Assembly: GCA_022457155.1 (NCBI GenBank)
Contig: JAJGOT010000309.1
Location: forward strand, 186,001 to 250,000
DNA: 64,000 bases
Direction of reading: 5' to 3'
From: Cladopsammia gracilis
Taxonomy: Eukaryota; Cnidaria; Anthozoa; Scleractinia; Dendrophylliidae
The notes below the pieces were generated by a model that was not told the DNA's origin, searched no databases, and saw only the letters and a program-made list of their open reading frames with translations. Of the stretch, positions 43,162 through 54,664 are shown in pieces (the first letter of the stretch is position 1; every line of letters begins with the position of its first letter). Position numbers and translations under genes: made by a program.

Positions 43162-46100
43162 ACGTGGACGCGTCCTCGCAAAGTTGAGCACGATTGAATG
43201 TTTAATATTCACTTTATTGCTTCTCACATATCCTCAGTCACAGAAATGATTATAAGAATTAGCCGGTGATATCGTGGAAACTTGTAAAAACGTTTTTCCG
43301 GTTGCTCACGGTAAGGCGCGTCGCACAGTAAAGACTTGGACAGTTTACTCGAATATTTGGTGACATTTCAGATATATTATATATCATTATACAGCGTTCT
43401 CATATTAAAAGTCGGTCGCCGGATTAATAATAAAAGTGATCAATACATCGAAATAAAAATCAAAGTGCCATTTTGGGCTATCTGGTGTGATTTTCACACT
43501 TCATGCAATGTTGTGGCGTTTGTTAAAGTGATGTGTTTGAAGTCGTAAGTGGGTATTGTGAGTCAGTGTAAGTTTGTTGGAGTTGGATTTCTTTGTTAGG
43601 AGATTTTTGCATGTAATTGCTAGTATAATGATTTTGAGGGAGAACTCATGCAAGCAGTGGAAAACAAGGAAACATTAAAACGACTGTAGGTTGCAGGTGG
43701 TTTAATTAAAGGGGAAATCTAGTGAGATTTAATATAAATATTGCGATCCTTTTCAAAGACATACTGTAACACGCTAGTGAAACTGTAGTTGAAAGCTCTT
43801 AGTCAAAAAGAAACTGATACAAAATAATTAAACTATTAAACTGAAATGGTGATTTCAAGATTGTTTCCTCTTCCAAATACCTTATTCCAAGAGATTACTT
43901 TGAAATCAGCTAACACTGTACACACTTAATTCACAAGCATAACTTTAGGTGTGATCATATGCAGGCAATTTCGTATGCACCTATCGCGATGTTTATAGAT
44001 AATTGAAATTGAAACACTGAGGTACGGTTAAATAATTTTGGCCATTAAAGTATAAATATCTTAAATCAAATGTGACTTGAGATTACCAAAATACAGTTGG
44101 ATATATGGGTTACGTGAGCAAAATAGTGTGCTCGCAGAAAAACTAACACGTTTGTTAATTTTAGTGCGGTCATTTTGTTGTTTTTGTGAAAAGGCATCTT
44201 GCGGTTAAATCACGGGCAATCCAAAGTGACAGGCCCATCTTGCCTGCTCGGGTCGAAGCCAATCAGAACACAGGATAAACCCTCTCACTCGTTTTACGTC
44301 AGTTACCAGGGGACTGTCCAAAGGCTGTACAACTACTCTTTGCAAGCAAAAGTTTAATCTCAACTTACATTTCTCTTCACTTCAGTCTTCTAACCTTCAT
44401 GAAGTTACAACTTTCGTCTTCTAGTTTTCATCTCCTTAGCTTTCTTCTAACTTGCTCCAGTTTAAAAGTTACAGCTTTCGTCTTCTAGTTTTCATCTTCT
44501 TAGCTTTCTTCTAACTTACTTTAGTTTACAAGTTACAACTTTCGTCTTCTAGTTTTCATCTTCTTAGCTTTCTTCCAACTTGCTCCTGTATACAATGCTC
44601 TCTTACTTGCTTCTTTAAGGTTCAGAAATGTGTATACATAATTTGTGACTACTTTGATTGATTGTGATATATTGTTCGCTTGATAAGTATAATATCATTA
44701 TACAGCAATTGCTAAATTACCAATAATAAATGAACATAATCATACTAAGTTAGAAGTGCAAGTTACAATTTGGCGAAGTAATATTTAAGTTACTATACGT
44801 TTTCATAACAAAAAAAAATACAGTTGATAGTTTGGTTTATAGTAAAAATGGCAGTACCCTCTATTCAATATTTTAGTTTGACTTAATTGCGGGAGACGAA
44901 CTAAAGTTAAAGATAGCTAGGGAAACCAAAGTTACCTAACGATGCTTAATTGATGAAACTCCAAATACGTTTTTAAAAGCTAATGTATTAGAAAAAAGAA
45001 AACCATTGCCAGTCTAGCTTGGAGACGAGCTGTTCCGTCCTCTAGCTAACTATTAATTAGGAAGGTTATTTTTAAGTCACGGTTAAATATAGGATTTTTA
45101 GTTCAACGGTTTCCAACTGCTAGAAATTAGGTAAGACTAAAAAGTATAAAATAAACGAAAGTTTAGCGTGTGAATGGGTATTGACTTTCCCTTGGTTTTT
45201 TAAGAGTTGTTTGCTCCAAATTCCTTATTACCTAAAATCTTGGTCTTATTATTTTAGGGAGTCCTATGTCATTGAGTATCTGTAACTAGGTTTAAAAAGA
45301 AATATCTAGAATATCTAGAATCTTGAAAGAACTCTAGATATAAAATATACTTCATGTTTTATAATTTTAACTCGCTAAAAAGGTACAAAAGTCCATGGCA
45401 ATCACATTTTCTGCAATTATCTTACATTAGCTAAATTATTTTAGGGTAAATACTTTTAGCTTTATTTACTTAAGTAAAGGAGGGGGGTGTTACTTGGTAA
45501 TCAAAAATGTCATTTCCTACGTTTCTACCAAAGGTTCATTATTTTAAGCCAAGCGACATACCCAAAAGTGAGAGGGTGGTCTATTTTCTAAGGCTTTCGT
45601 CACTGACAACGTGAAATTATGAGACTAATAAGTACGCAAATGTATTCTTGTTAAAGTGAATTAGGTATGCAATTGACGTCACATTGTGGTGTCTTTCTGT
45701 TTAAGCGGATGATAAGTTTGTGTAATCTTTTGGTTTGATAAAGTTCTTCCCAGGAAATCTTCGGAAATCTTCGGACATTTTCGCAATATGATCGGAAATA
45801 TTCGTACGACCTTCGAACAGTATTCGGAGAATTTTTAAAAGTCTTAATGCCCTTTACAAACAAAACAATATGTCGCTGCTTTGAGTTATGAAATTACTTT
45901 TCTCGTGTTCAACTCAATATCTCACTCCCTTCTGTCAACGTTAACGCAGTTTAATAATTTGCAGCATAAAAACCGCAAACAGACAGAAGCTTCCAGGAAA
46001 GAGACCAAGCTACGAAGAAGGGAGCGGAATCAGGAAATAAAAGGTTTGCACGGTAAGTTCACCCCGCTAAAGGTACCCGTATTGATTTCAAGGTCATTAA

Positions 46101-46244
46101 CATTGTCGACCGCAATTTTGGAAAAGATTCTATAGTCGACCGCTGATATCGTGCTAAATGGGCATTTAATGTTATGAAAAAAAAAAAAGAAGTAAAAAAT
46201 TAGATAAAAAGAAAAATCCGAGGGGGGTGTTTGTCTCCAGCGCA
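43162..46244. repeat. Duplicated block P, unit 3
   Basis: Paralogous to units 1, 2 and 4, including an intact LINE-free site near 44280 (CTCTCACTCGTTTTACGTCAG) and a three-copy 63-bp VNTR (44395-44590). Frames at 43336-43548 and 45651-45863 are not conserved in the other units. Ends at the copy 3 stop codon. Confidence 0.75.
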
Positions 46245-46607
46245 TCACTCTGTGGAAGTATTTCCTGCTTTGTTGCTCGACTGGGTGCCAATGTTGTTCA
46301 CCATCTCGATGTCTTGTGGTTCCCTCGCCGGTGCAGCCCTTGTTACAAAGGAAGTTGAATTGCAGCATATCATCCTCTTCATCTTCTCTCTGAATCGTTG
46401 GTTTATCAGGGCGTATGCATAAGGATTGACAGCGGAGTTGAACATGATCACTGTATGGGCAATAGGGATGACATAAGGACCAAGTTTGATGGAGCCAACT
46501 TCATTGTCTAAAATGTGGACTATTGCGTCTGTCCCCCAGGAGATAACAAAAAAGGCACTGATGGTAACAACCGTCAAGGTAACTCTCTTTCGCACCTTCA
46601 ATACACC
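46245..46607 (-). CDS. Class A GPCR copy 3, last exon (TM6-TM7 and C-tail)
   Basis: A phase-0 exon of 120 codons plus stop after the acceptor TACCGCAG. TM6 keeps Trp (ISWGTD), TM7 has NPYAY, followed by INQRFREKMKRMICC and a tail with IEMVNNIGTQSSNK. It shows none of the defects of copy 1 and none of the tail shortening of copy 2, so it looks the best-preserved copy. Confidence 0.88.
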   Translation of the reverse strand, partial: GVLKVRKRVTLTVVTISAFFVISWGTDAIVHILDNEVGSIKLGPYVIPIAHTVIMFNSAVNPYAYALINQRFREKMKRMICCNSTSFVTRAAPAREPQDIEMVNNIGTQSSNKAGNTSTE

Positions 46608-47019
46608 CTGCGGTACATAAAAATGTTACCGTAAATATTAAGGATTTGTAGGTAAAATAACGCTCTTTAATTGTCACGTGATCGCTCGATTGCGTTCTAA
46701 GTGATAAGATGATTTGATGCGTGTTTTAAGGTGTTTATATCTACCCATCAAATCTAACCTTACGGGCAACCCCCGTGAATTTCAACTTTTGAAATTTAAT
46801 TCGTTCAAATTCCCTTCATCCAGGCCAAAATACTATTGTTCTAATGGCCCATCCAAGCCTCATACTAGGCGATCAAATGCCCCTACCTCCGGGAAACAGG
46901 TTAACTTCTTCACCACATTTTCTAATACAATACCTCTTTTAGATTTTTCAGGGTAATTCGACAATCGCATCACTACAACAACAACAACAACCTTTTTTTT
47001 ACACCAGACCCTACAATAA

Positions 47020-48447
47020 CTAGAAATACGTGTCTCGCAGAACCTCGCGAAGGTCGGGGGAGGATGCACTGCAAAATTTTAGCAATGTGGGAGAAATTGA
47101 ATTTCTGATTTGACTGGAGAGGTTGGGTTGCATGCCGGCAATGGCGCCGAAATTTAAAGTTGAGACATTGTCGTTCCCAGTCGCTTCGATTTAACTTGTA
47201 CTTAGTACCCTGTCTTCCTAAATTATAATAAATGGGAACTGGTACTGGTCAGTTTTGGGTTTTGAGCTGTGGGTCACTGTAACTGCTATGGGACTGGATA
47301 TCAAAGGATGTTAGGGCCCTTCTTTCCCCAACCCCTCCCCCCCCCCCCCCCAACCTATCTTCATTAATTTTTGTCAGAAAGAAAATTGGTCTGAAAGTGG
47401 ATGTATAGTATTGTTGTGGATATGGGTCCAGGACAATATGCAGTGATGTTCTGTTTATTTTGATTGGATGAGAGTTTGTTTATGCTGTCTTGATTAAATT
47501 TTCTTTTTGAAGCTTGTTAGTGCTATCTCCCAAAATTAACCTGTTCCTTTACATAATGCTGTAGCTGTTGTTCTATATACTAAGCAATGTATAGAGACCA
47601 GGATGGAGAATTCGTAGGTTAAGATCAGGACTTAGGTCTTCATGACAAGTTAACCCCTTTAAAAATCTCAAAATGAAAATTAATTTGTAAATGTACATTC
47701 TCCTTACTGGTGTCAATACAGTTCACATAGTCATACAACTACAGTGAATTTGTGTTCAATTTCCACAGACAACTCATGTTAAAGGTGATCAGGTTCTTAA
47801 TTTGCATAATCTATGTACTTGTTTGTACACTGATATTGTGAGGAGATATGAGATACTGATCACCATTCCAATAATAAATGTGAAGCAGTAATGTTCATGT
47901 TCCATGGCATTTAATCTTATATCAAAGTTCCTTAGTGACCTTAGCGAGAATATCAATAATCATCAATTTACAGCATGTACTAAGACAATAGTTTCCAGTG
48001 TTTGAGTACTAATTTTTCATATTGAAAAAATATCGTCTCATGATCTGCCTGTCAGTTGTTTAGCTACTTAAAATCTTTTTCTTTTTGTTTTTTTTGCAAA
48101 AGGTAGATTAAAGAATAATAGGTAACTCCTGTTGTCTTGATTAAATTTCCTTTTTGAAGCTTGTGAGTGTTATCTCCCAAAATTAACCTGTTCCCTTTTC
48201 ATACTTCTGTAGCTGTTGTTCTATATACTGTGTATCAAATAATTGCTAATCCAATTTACTATTCGGTTGAATGGTTGAGATTGCAGGAGTTAATACTTTA
48301 TTTTGGATACAGGTCATGAGAATTACGAAATTGATTACAAAAGTTAAACATGAATATTCAAGATGAAGCAACATATTCTTTGCAAATATCATAAGCAATG
48401 TATAGAGACCAGGATGGTGAATTCGTAGGTCAAGACCAGGACTTACC
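47020..48447. mobile_element. 1.43-kb insertion with 16-bp flanking direct repeats
   Basis: CCAGACCCTACAATAA stands at 47004-47019 and 48448-48463; copy 2 has it once (about 30301). Long target duplications of this size fit LINE-type retroposition or a related mechanism. Inside, a 110-150 bp stretch (TTTTGAAGCTTGTTAGTGCT onward, 47508) recurs at about 48150, and AATGTATAGAGACCAGGATG occurs at 47586 and 48394. No poly(A) tail and no long frame. Family unknown. Confidence 0.7.
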
Positions 48448-48734
48448 CCAGACCCTACAATAATTATTTACAATTTTGAATAGGAAACAAATGGCTACCC
48501 GATAAACGGTTAAAAATTCCAGTTAACAGGAAATTAAAGAGATATTACTTGAATCAACAATGGTTTTCACAATACATTTCGGTTGGTTTCTACGTGATTT
48601 TTATATACATGATTGGTAGTTTGGTATACAAAGAGAACAGAATGTAGTATGGATTTTGTTTGTTGTTTCAAATTCACGCGTTCATAAAAAAAAGCCTGAA
48701 AATAAAACCGACTCTCGCCGCTCCCGGCAGCTAG

Positions 48735-49010
48735 GGGAGTAAAATTAAAAATTAAATCAATTTATTTAAGTGTCAGAGGTCTAGCACGCGAGTGCTTATT
48801 GTGGACACTTAATTTCCTGATCTAATTGGAATTGGAAATGTTGATTTTTGAGGAGAGGGGAAAACCGAAGTATCTGGAGAAAAACCTCTCGGAACAAGGA
48901 GAGAACCAACAACAAACTCAGCCCACATATGACGCCGGGCCGGGGATCAAACCCGGGCCACATTGGTGGGAGGCGAGTGCTCTCACCACTGCGCCACCCC
49001 TGCTCCCCAA
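48735..49010 (-). mobile_element. tRNA-derived SINE
   Basis: On the minus strand it begins GGGGAGCAGGGGTGGCGCAG, with A box TGGCGCAGTGGTGAGAGC and B box GGGTTTGATCCCC spaced as in a tRNA, followed by a body with GAGTTTGTTGTTGGTTCTC and GAGAGGTTTTTCTCC, and an AT-rich tail (TTAAATAAATTGATTTAA). The body resembles conserved central domains of invertebrate SINEs. Copies 1 and 2 lack it. Plus-strand frames here are incidental. Confidence 0.88.
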
Positions 49011-49066
49011 AAATGCAACCCAAAGTGTTGCACCAAGAGTGCAACCAAAACTGAGGATTTTCGTAC

Positions 49067-49312
49067 CTGTTGTTGATGGGTGAGTACAATATCATCATTA
49101 CGCTTAAACCACAAGGTATATATGACCCTGGAGTATACCACAACCAGCAGTGCAGACGCAAAGAAAGCGTAGACATAATACACAATGTATATAACCTGCC
49201 TCGTCCACTTCTCAGAATAAAGGCAGGAGTTGCGTTTCTTCACGAAATATTTATCCAGGAATGCCAGGAATTGGACAATCAGTCCGACTATCCAAGAACC
49301 AGGAATAATCAC
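49067..49312 (-). CDS. Class A GPCR copy 3, TM4-TM5 exon
   Basis: An 82-codon phase-0 exon, acceptor TTTCTAG and donor GTACGA. It has VIIPGSWIVGL (TM4), Cys30 in loop 2 (RNSCLYSEKW), TM5 VYYVYAFFASALLVVVYSRV and the loop-3 start WFKRNDD to THQQQ. The frame that continues past the donor (THQQQVRKSS) is intron read-through into the SINE region and not part of the protein. Confidence 0.88.
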
Positions 49313-49723
49313 CTAGAAAAAATGTGCAATCCTCATGAAAGTGATTCAAACATACTTGAAGCTATAAAATCGAACGCTGACGCTAAAACCTCACTTCATA
49401 GTTGCGGTTGTGCGTGTATATCTCTGTGTGTACGTTAGAGAGAGTAAGAAAGTTGAAAGCGCCACAGTTTGTACAGTAGAGTTGTCCTAATAAACAAAAT
49501 ATTTCACAACTTACATTGTACCTAAGCTATTTCGCAGTTTCGGGTTGTAGTTGATGTAAAGTTACTAAAAACGTTGTCAAGCTTTAAAGTGTGATGTGTG
49601 TGTATACAAGAGAGACTAGGAAAGTTGAAAACGCACCAGTTTGCACAGAAGAGTTGTCGAAATATACAAATATTTCACTTCTGGCCTAAACTATTTCACA
49701 ATTTCGGTTTGTGGTTATGTTTA

Positions 49724-51004
49724 GGGGCGGACCATTAGAAATCTTGGGAGGGGGGGTGACAATTACCAAAAAAAAAATCCTGCAAAGGAAAATTGTCTCA
49801 AAAAAAATTCCTGCAAGCAGTTGACCATAAAAAAATAAAATCCTGCAAGCTAACTGGCTATATATACATATATTTATTTATTTATTTATTTATTTATTTT
49901 AAACTGGAACATATGAGAGTATGACATGCTCTCTGTTAGTAAAATTCATCAAAAAGCAACTTCAGGTTGAGTCAAATGCTATCAAAAATTACCTGCCTCA
50001 AAGGTCTATCTGCAGGGGCGGATCCACGATTTTTCTTTGGAGGGGGTGCATTTCTTAGGAGGGGGTGCACCTCTAAGGAATGACGTAACTGAAGGGTGAC
50101 GTAAACAAATTTTAAAAGCGAACAACGCATAGGTCATCTCAGTGGGGGGGGGGGGGGGTGCGTACCCCCTGCACATGCCCCTAGATCCGCCCCTGATCTG
50201 GTACATGTACCAATATCTTAATATAACCAAAACCTTGTTTATGTAAACATCATAAAATATGTAACCTGCTCTACTACACGCAAGTATTTTTTTAAAAACA
50301 TTAGTTTACAGATTGTCCAACCGTCCCGATTTCGTCGAGATTACCCCGATTTTGCTTGACAATCCCGAATCCCGACCAATGTGATCGGCATAGGAAAAAT
50401 CCAGATTTTGACATCCGGTTCTGTCATTTTCGTCAAATTCTCATAATACTTACTATACAAAAAGACGAAATTGCGTATACTTAACTCTGATATCCAGATA
50501 AACTAAAGAAACAGCAAGAAATATAAAATGAAATCGAGTACTTGTATGTGGAGCCACACAAAGAGACGCAAAGCGACGCGAAGCCACATCAATTTGCCAA
50601 ACATTTTTGACAGAAATTGTTGTCTCAGAACACTAGAAATGGATCTTTCAGAGCATCAAGTTTTCAAAATTTTCTGGTGGGGCATGCCCCCAGACCCCCC
50701 TAGCGGCTCGCGCCTTCGGCGCTCGACCACTCCATCTCAATTCTTATTTCTCTCCATTTTTTATGCAAAGGTTCGACAGTCTGACTTAAATAGACTGTCC
50801 AGCGTTTAATAACAAAAATGGATTGGGCCAAGTATAAAAAAAATTGGAGCTTGGCCTCATTTATAAAGAAGATCTCAGAAAAAAAAAACCTGCAGGCTTG
50901 CACCTCCCAGAAAAAAAAATCCTGCAGGAAACTCAGGCCGAAAAAAAAATTCATACACTGACAAATTTTTGACCCCCCTCCCAGGATTTCTAATGGTCCA
51001 CCCC
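49724..51004. mobile_element. Harbinger-like element with TTA duplication (1281 bp)
   Basis: The ends GGGGCGGACCATTAGAAATC and, in complement, GGGGTGGACCATTAGAAATC extend about 34 bp and are flanked by TTA (49721-49723, 51005-51007). The A-rich interior repeats AAAATCCTGCA near both ends. (TTTA)n at 49868-49897. No transposase; frames at 50528 and 50700 are unconvincing. Copies 1 and 2 lack it. Confidence 0.75.
50013..50195. mobile_element. Nested MITE with CAGGGGCGGATC termini (183 bp)
   Basis: CAGGGGCGGATCCACG at the left and, in complement, CAGGGGCGGATCTAGG at the right, flanked by ATCTG on both sides. CAGGGG ends suggest hAT ancestry, but only five duplicated bases are visible. A run of about 16 G lies at 50143-50158. 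Confidence 0.7.
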
Positions 51005-51514
51005 TTACTAAAAACGTTGTCTTTTCGGCTGCTCTGCTGTCATGTGAGTCGCACACCAGTTGCGCTAGTCTTGTCAGAGTTGGTATAATCATTTCTTCTT
51101 GAAAAGTAGGGTTGTAGGACGACTGGTCTAGTAATTTGTCGGTTTCCTGTCGATTAGTCTAGAGAAAGAAATTTTACCATTGTCTTTGTCTAACCTAATA
51201 AACTGTAGGTCAGTTTCAGTTCTTTAAGGCGGTTCACATAAGGCGTCAAAAACATTTTTGTGGACAGCGGTAAATTCCATCTAGACTCATAGTCGTTGCA
51301 TTTAATTCCAAAAGAGACCTCGCATAATTCGTCAGAATTAAATTCGGCGATTGTGTGACATTAAATTTGGCCACTTGTACCAACTAAAACTTCAAAAATA
51401 TCAAAGAACAGTCTTAGTGTATCTGTAGGAAGACAAGGTTACTAACTGCCAATTTTACAAAAAAGTATACCGGTCATATTAGAGAGAGCTTAGTTTACTA
51501 CCAAAGTAACAGAC

Positions 51515-51785
51515 CTTCAGCTTGCGCATGGTCAGTTTTCCTTTATTTCCATACGGATATGACGCGGCAAAGTATCGTTCAATGGCGATGGCAATCAGAG
51601 TAACGACTGAAGCATCCGCTCCAACCCACGCTACGTTTCCTCCTGTTAGCAGTGAACACAATACTCTTCCAGTCACCCCCTCTGGATGGCTAACATTGTG
51701 GCTCAAGATAATCGGCGGTATCATAAATGTTGAGTAAATGATGTCCGCTACTGCCAGGTTCACAAGTAGATAATTTATGGGAATT
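51515..51785 (-). CDS. Class A GPCR copy 3, TM2-TM3 exon
   Basis: A 271-bp exon with acceptor CTGCAG and donor AAG followed by GTCTGT. It encodes IPINYLL, LAVAD (10-14), Cys43, ERY (69-71), then FAASYPYGNKGKL in loop 2, where copies 1 and 2 have AVAHP and AVAYP. Intact. An upstream TM1 exon is required by the phase (the first base completes a codon) but was not found between here and the window end. Confidence 0.88.
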
Positions 51786-52263
51786 CTGCAGATAAATAGT
51801 ACAGAAAGGTATTATTTATGAAAAATTCGATCCATTTTGTATAAATGTATCTGGCACACAGGCAAAGCAAAATGATTATCTTTATTTCTAATAATTGCTC
51901 CTAATTATTACTCCTAATTATTCTAATTATTGCACAATACAAGCTCACCTGCAAACTGGTGACCACTGAATGGCAGTCATTTTTTTTACATTCCACAAAA
52001 GTCGTCGTCGCTGATTAAACGCGAAAGTTGCTTGTAAATTTATTTGATTGAAACGTTTTTCCAAGTTTCTCCTGTTCTATGTTTTTCAGTATCACCTTGA
52101 AATAAAATAAGTTTTATCGCACCCCATTCTGATACGTATTACTTTAGCCGATTTAATCCTTCCCTGCTGCCTCCATTGTTATTACATCGCAAGGTTACAT
52201 CGCAGTTCAGGGATACCCTGTTTATACACATTGTCTAGGGAAACAACACGATAGGATAAAAAA

Positions 52264-52371
52264 GGGGGTCAATTCAATAAAACTTTTACAAGTGTAGCTA
52301 TTGTTTTATACCTCTGAAACAATGGGAATACTTGTTAATGACACTTGTAAAAGTTTTATTGAAATGAACCC
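52264..52371. mobile_element. Short MITE (108 bp)
   Basis: TTCAATAAAACTTTTACAAG at the left is mirrored by its complement at 52342-52362, with GGGGGTC and GAACCC at the outer ends. The unit 2 site (near 38938) lacks it. Confidence 0.8.
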
Positions 52372-52409
52372 AGGGCTCGAACTACCGAACGTCAGCCGCA
52401 CCTCCGCAA

Positions 52410-53160
52410 TCCTGAGTAGGTACAGCTGCTTAGAAACACTTACACTTTGCTTTGTTATGTACTACAGTCATGAATAGGTACAGGTACTTAGAAGCACTAA
52501 CACTGCGTTATATACCTCATATCTCTACAGTCATGAATAGGTACAGGTACTTAGAAACACTAACACTACTTTATATACCTCATATCTCTAGAGTCATGAA
52601 TAGGTACAGATACTTAGAAACACTAACACTACTTTATATACCTCATATCTCTACAGTCATGAATAGGTACAGGTACTTTGAAACACTAACACCACTTTAT
52701 GTACCTCATATCTCTACAGTCATGAATAGGTACAGCTACTTAGAAACACTAACACTACTTTATATACCGCATATCTCAACAGTCATTAATAGGTACAGGT
52801 CATATCTCTACAGTCATGAATAGGTACAGGTACTTAGAAACACTAACACTACTTTATATACCTCATATCTCTACAGTCATGAATAGGTACAGGTACTTAG
52901 AAACACTAACACTACTTTATAAACCTCATATCTCTACAGTCATGAATAGGTACAGGTACATAAAAACATTAACAGTACTTTATATACCTTATATCTCTGC
53001 AGTCATGAATAGGTACAGCTACTTAAAAACACTAACACTACTTTATATACCTCATATCTCTACAGTCATGAATAGGTACAGCTACTTAGAAACACTAACA
53101 CTACTTTATATGCCTCATATCTCTACAGTCATGTATAGGTACAGTTACTTATACTGGAAA
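52410..53160. repeat. 63-bp minisatellite array, unit 3 (about 13 copies)
   Basis: Same monomer as in units 1 and 2. A shortened monomer near 52790-52815 breaks the periodic frame and splits it into two frames (52452-52823 and 52816-53166). Confidence 0.9.
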
Positions 53161-53523
53161 CATTAACAGTTCTTTATATACCTCATATCTCGATTTTTCA
53201 TCACGACAGCACAAACAAAACAGTTTCTCACAATGCACGCTATGACGAATATTGACGTCACTGTTGTTATGGCAATATCAGCTGACGTAGACATAACTGA
53301 AGGGTATCAGTGATATTCTCGTTATCTAAATGGAAAAGAAACAATTTAAATAATAAAGGTCAGCCATGCGATTTTTTAATAAATGGAAGCAATTAGCGCC
53401 CCCCTCCGAAACTTTAAGAATATTAAAGCTATGGCTATGAAACCCTAACCCAAAAGTGTCTGAGATAATGTAGGTCACGTGACGTCGTATGACGCGGGAA
53501 TTGCTTAATCATTCGGAATGGCC

Positions 53524-53585
53524 CCCATCTTGGATCCGCCATCTTGGATCCGCCATCTTGGATCCGCCATCTTGGATCCGCCATG
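53524..53585. repeat. Tandem CCATCTTGGATCCG (about 4 copies)
   Basis: Four 14-bp copies, against two to three in unit 1 (12952). The complement of each contains CAAGATGG, and the junctions give AAGATGGCGG, a YY1-type core. Confidence 0.8.
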
Positions 53586-53820
53586 TCGGATTTTCATCAT
53601 ATCAGAAATGCGCCAAAATTAATCAAAATCAAACGAAAAATGTTAATATGATGTTAAATTGCAAACTTTACTGAAAGAAAGTTCAACATTCTATGTTTAA
53701 ACGTTAACTTATGCAGAAAATACAAACAATTTGTCCCAGATAAATTTCAGAAGAAGTCATGAGGTGTGGTATGTATTGGTTACTTTCTTCTTAAGTTATA
53801 TACATTCAAGATTTCAGCTC

Positions 53821-54660
53821 CACTACACAGTAAACAACATGATCAAAAATTATTAGGTTTATTTTGGCGGTTTCGGCCGAGCACCAGGAACTATAACAAT
53901 ACGTTATACTACAACCTCTTACTACATCCAAGTATGCGATACGTAACATGATACAGAGCTGAGCGACAGTTTACAAACATAGTACTGTCAGACGGAGGCC
54001 AGAAAAAACCTGCCGGAAAAAACCCCGGTGGGGAAAAAACTCGGCAGGAAATCTGGGTAGGAACCATGGCTCAAGCTCTAAATAGCCCATCCTACGAGGC
54101 TACACGAGGGACGACATACTTAAAAATAAAGTAAAATAAATAAATAAATAAAATAAAATAAAAATAACGTTAGCTAAACTGAGGTGTCGGCCTAGAATGA
54201 TATCCCACGTGATATTCATCTCTTATATAGCCCTCCCTTATGCACGTGCATTCCACTGGGCTAGCCCCAGTCCCCACTGTTCTCGTGCCGCAGAAATATT
54301 TCATTTCCGGCTAATTCGTATCCACTCAAACGCCAGAAATTCCATGTCAGCACGGGCATTTAAAAACCCAGCCTCCCCACCTCCCGGTCTTAATGCAAGA
54401 ATAGACAGCAAGCACTTTTGGGAGTTAAGGGGAATTAGAAACTGTGGAACTGCGTCGCTGGGGAAGTTGATATCAGCTGAGATGAAAAGGTAACTTATCC
54501 ACCGTAAAGAGAATCAAAAGCTGACGATTGAACCGTTGGCCCTTTTGCAGAACAATCGAAGGAATCGTGGGTTGTGGGAGGTTTATTATCGATTGAAAGA
54601 GCTACGCTGTTAGAAGAAACGTGATAACGTTATCTTTTCATGCTGTGGTCTAACTTAAAC
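53821..54660. other. Unit-3-specific sequence with a possible Penelope tail relic
   Basis: This replaces the region where unit 1 has the composite element. (AATA)n lies at 54133-54168. The plus frame 54197-54493 has no resemblance. At 54500-54560, in complement, TTCTGCAAAAGGGCCAACGG through ATCGTCAGC resembles a decayed Penelope hammerhead tail. Confidence 0.45.
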
Positions 54661-54664
54661 AACT

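Larger units (their letters stand above)
46608..49066 (-). other. Receptor copy 3, intron between TM4-5 and TM6-7 exons
   Basis: The 2459-bp intron contains two unit-specific insertions: 47020-48447 with 16-bp flanking repeats, and a tRNA-SINE at 48735-49010 that ends about 55 bp from the exon. (ACA)n lies at 46976-46991. Donor on the minus strand is GTACGA. Confidence 0.8.
49313..51514 (-). other. Receptor copy 3, intron between TM2-3 and TM4-5 exons
   Basis: The 2202-bp intron has the direct-repeat pair (49400-49720) and a Harbinger-like element (49724-51004). Removing that element leaves about the size of the copy 1 intron. Confidence 0.8.
51786..53820. repeat. Duplicated block Q, unit 3
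   Basis: Paralogous to units 1 and 2. A candidate minor exon end exists on the minus strand near 51955 (GTTTGCAG followed by GTGAGC), in phase with the TM2-3 exon, but units 1 and 2 have GC in place of GT and no membrane segment precedes it. The block includes a MITE, the minisatellite and the CCATCTTGGATCCG repeats. Confidence 0.65.

Noticed and set aside
51940..51960. GTTTGCAG/GTGAGC as donor of the upstream receptor exon
   Set aside because: Phase fits in unit 3, but units 1 and 2 have GC for GT and no membrane segment lies upstream.
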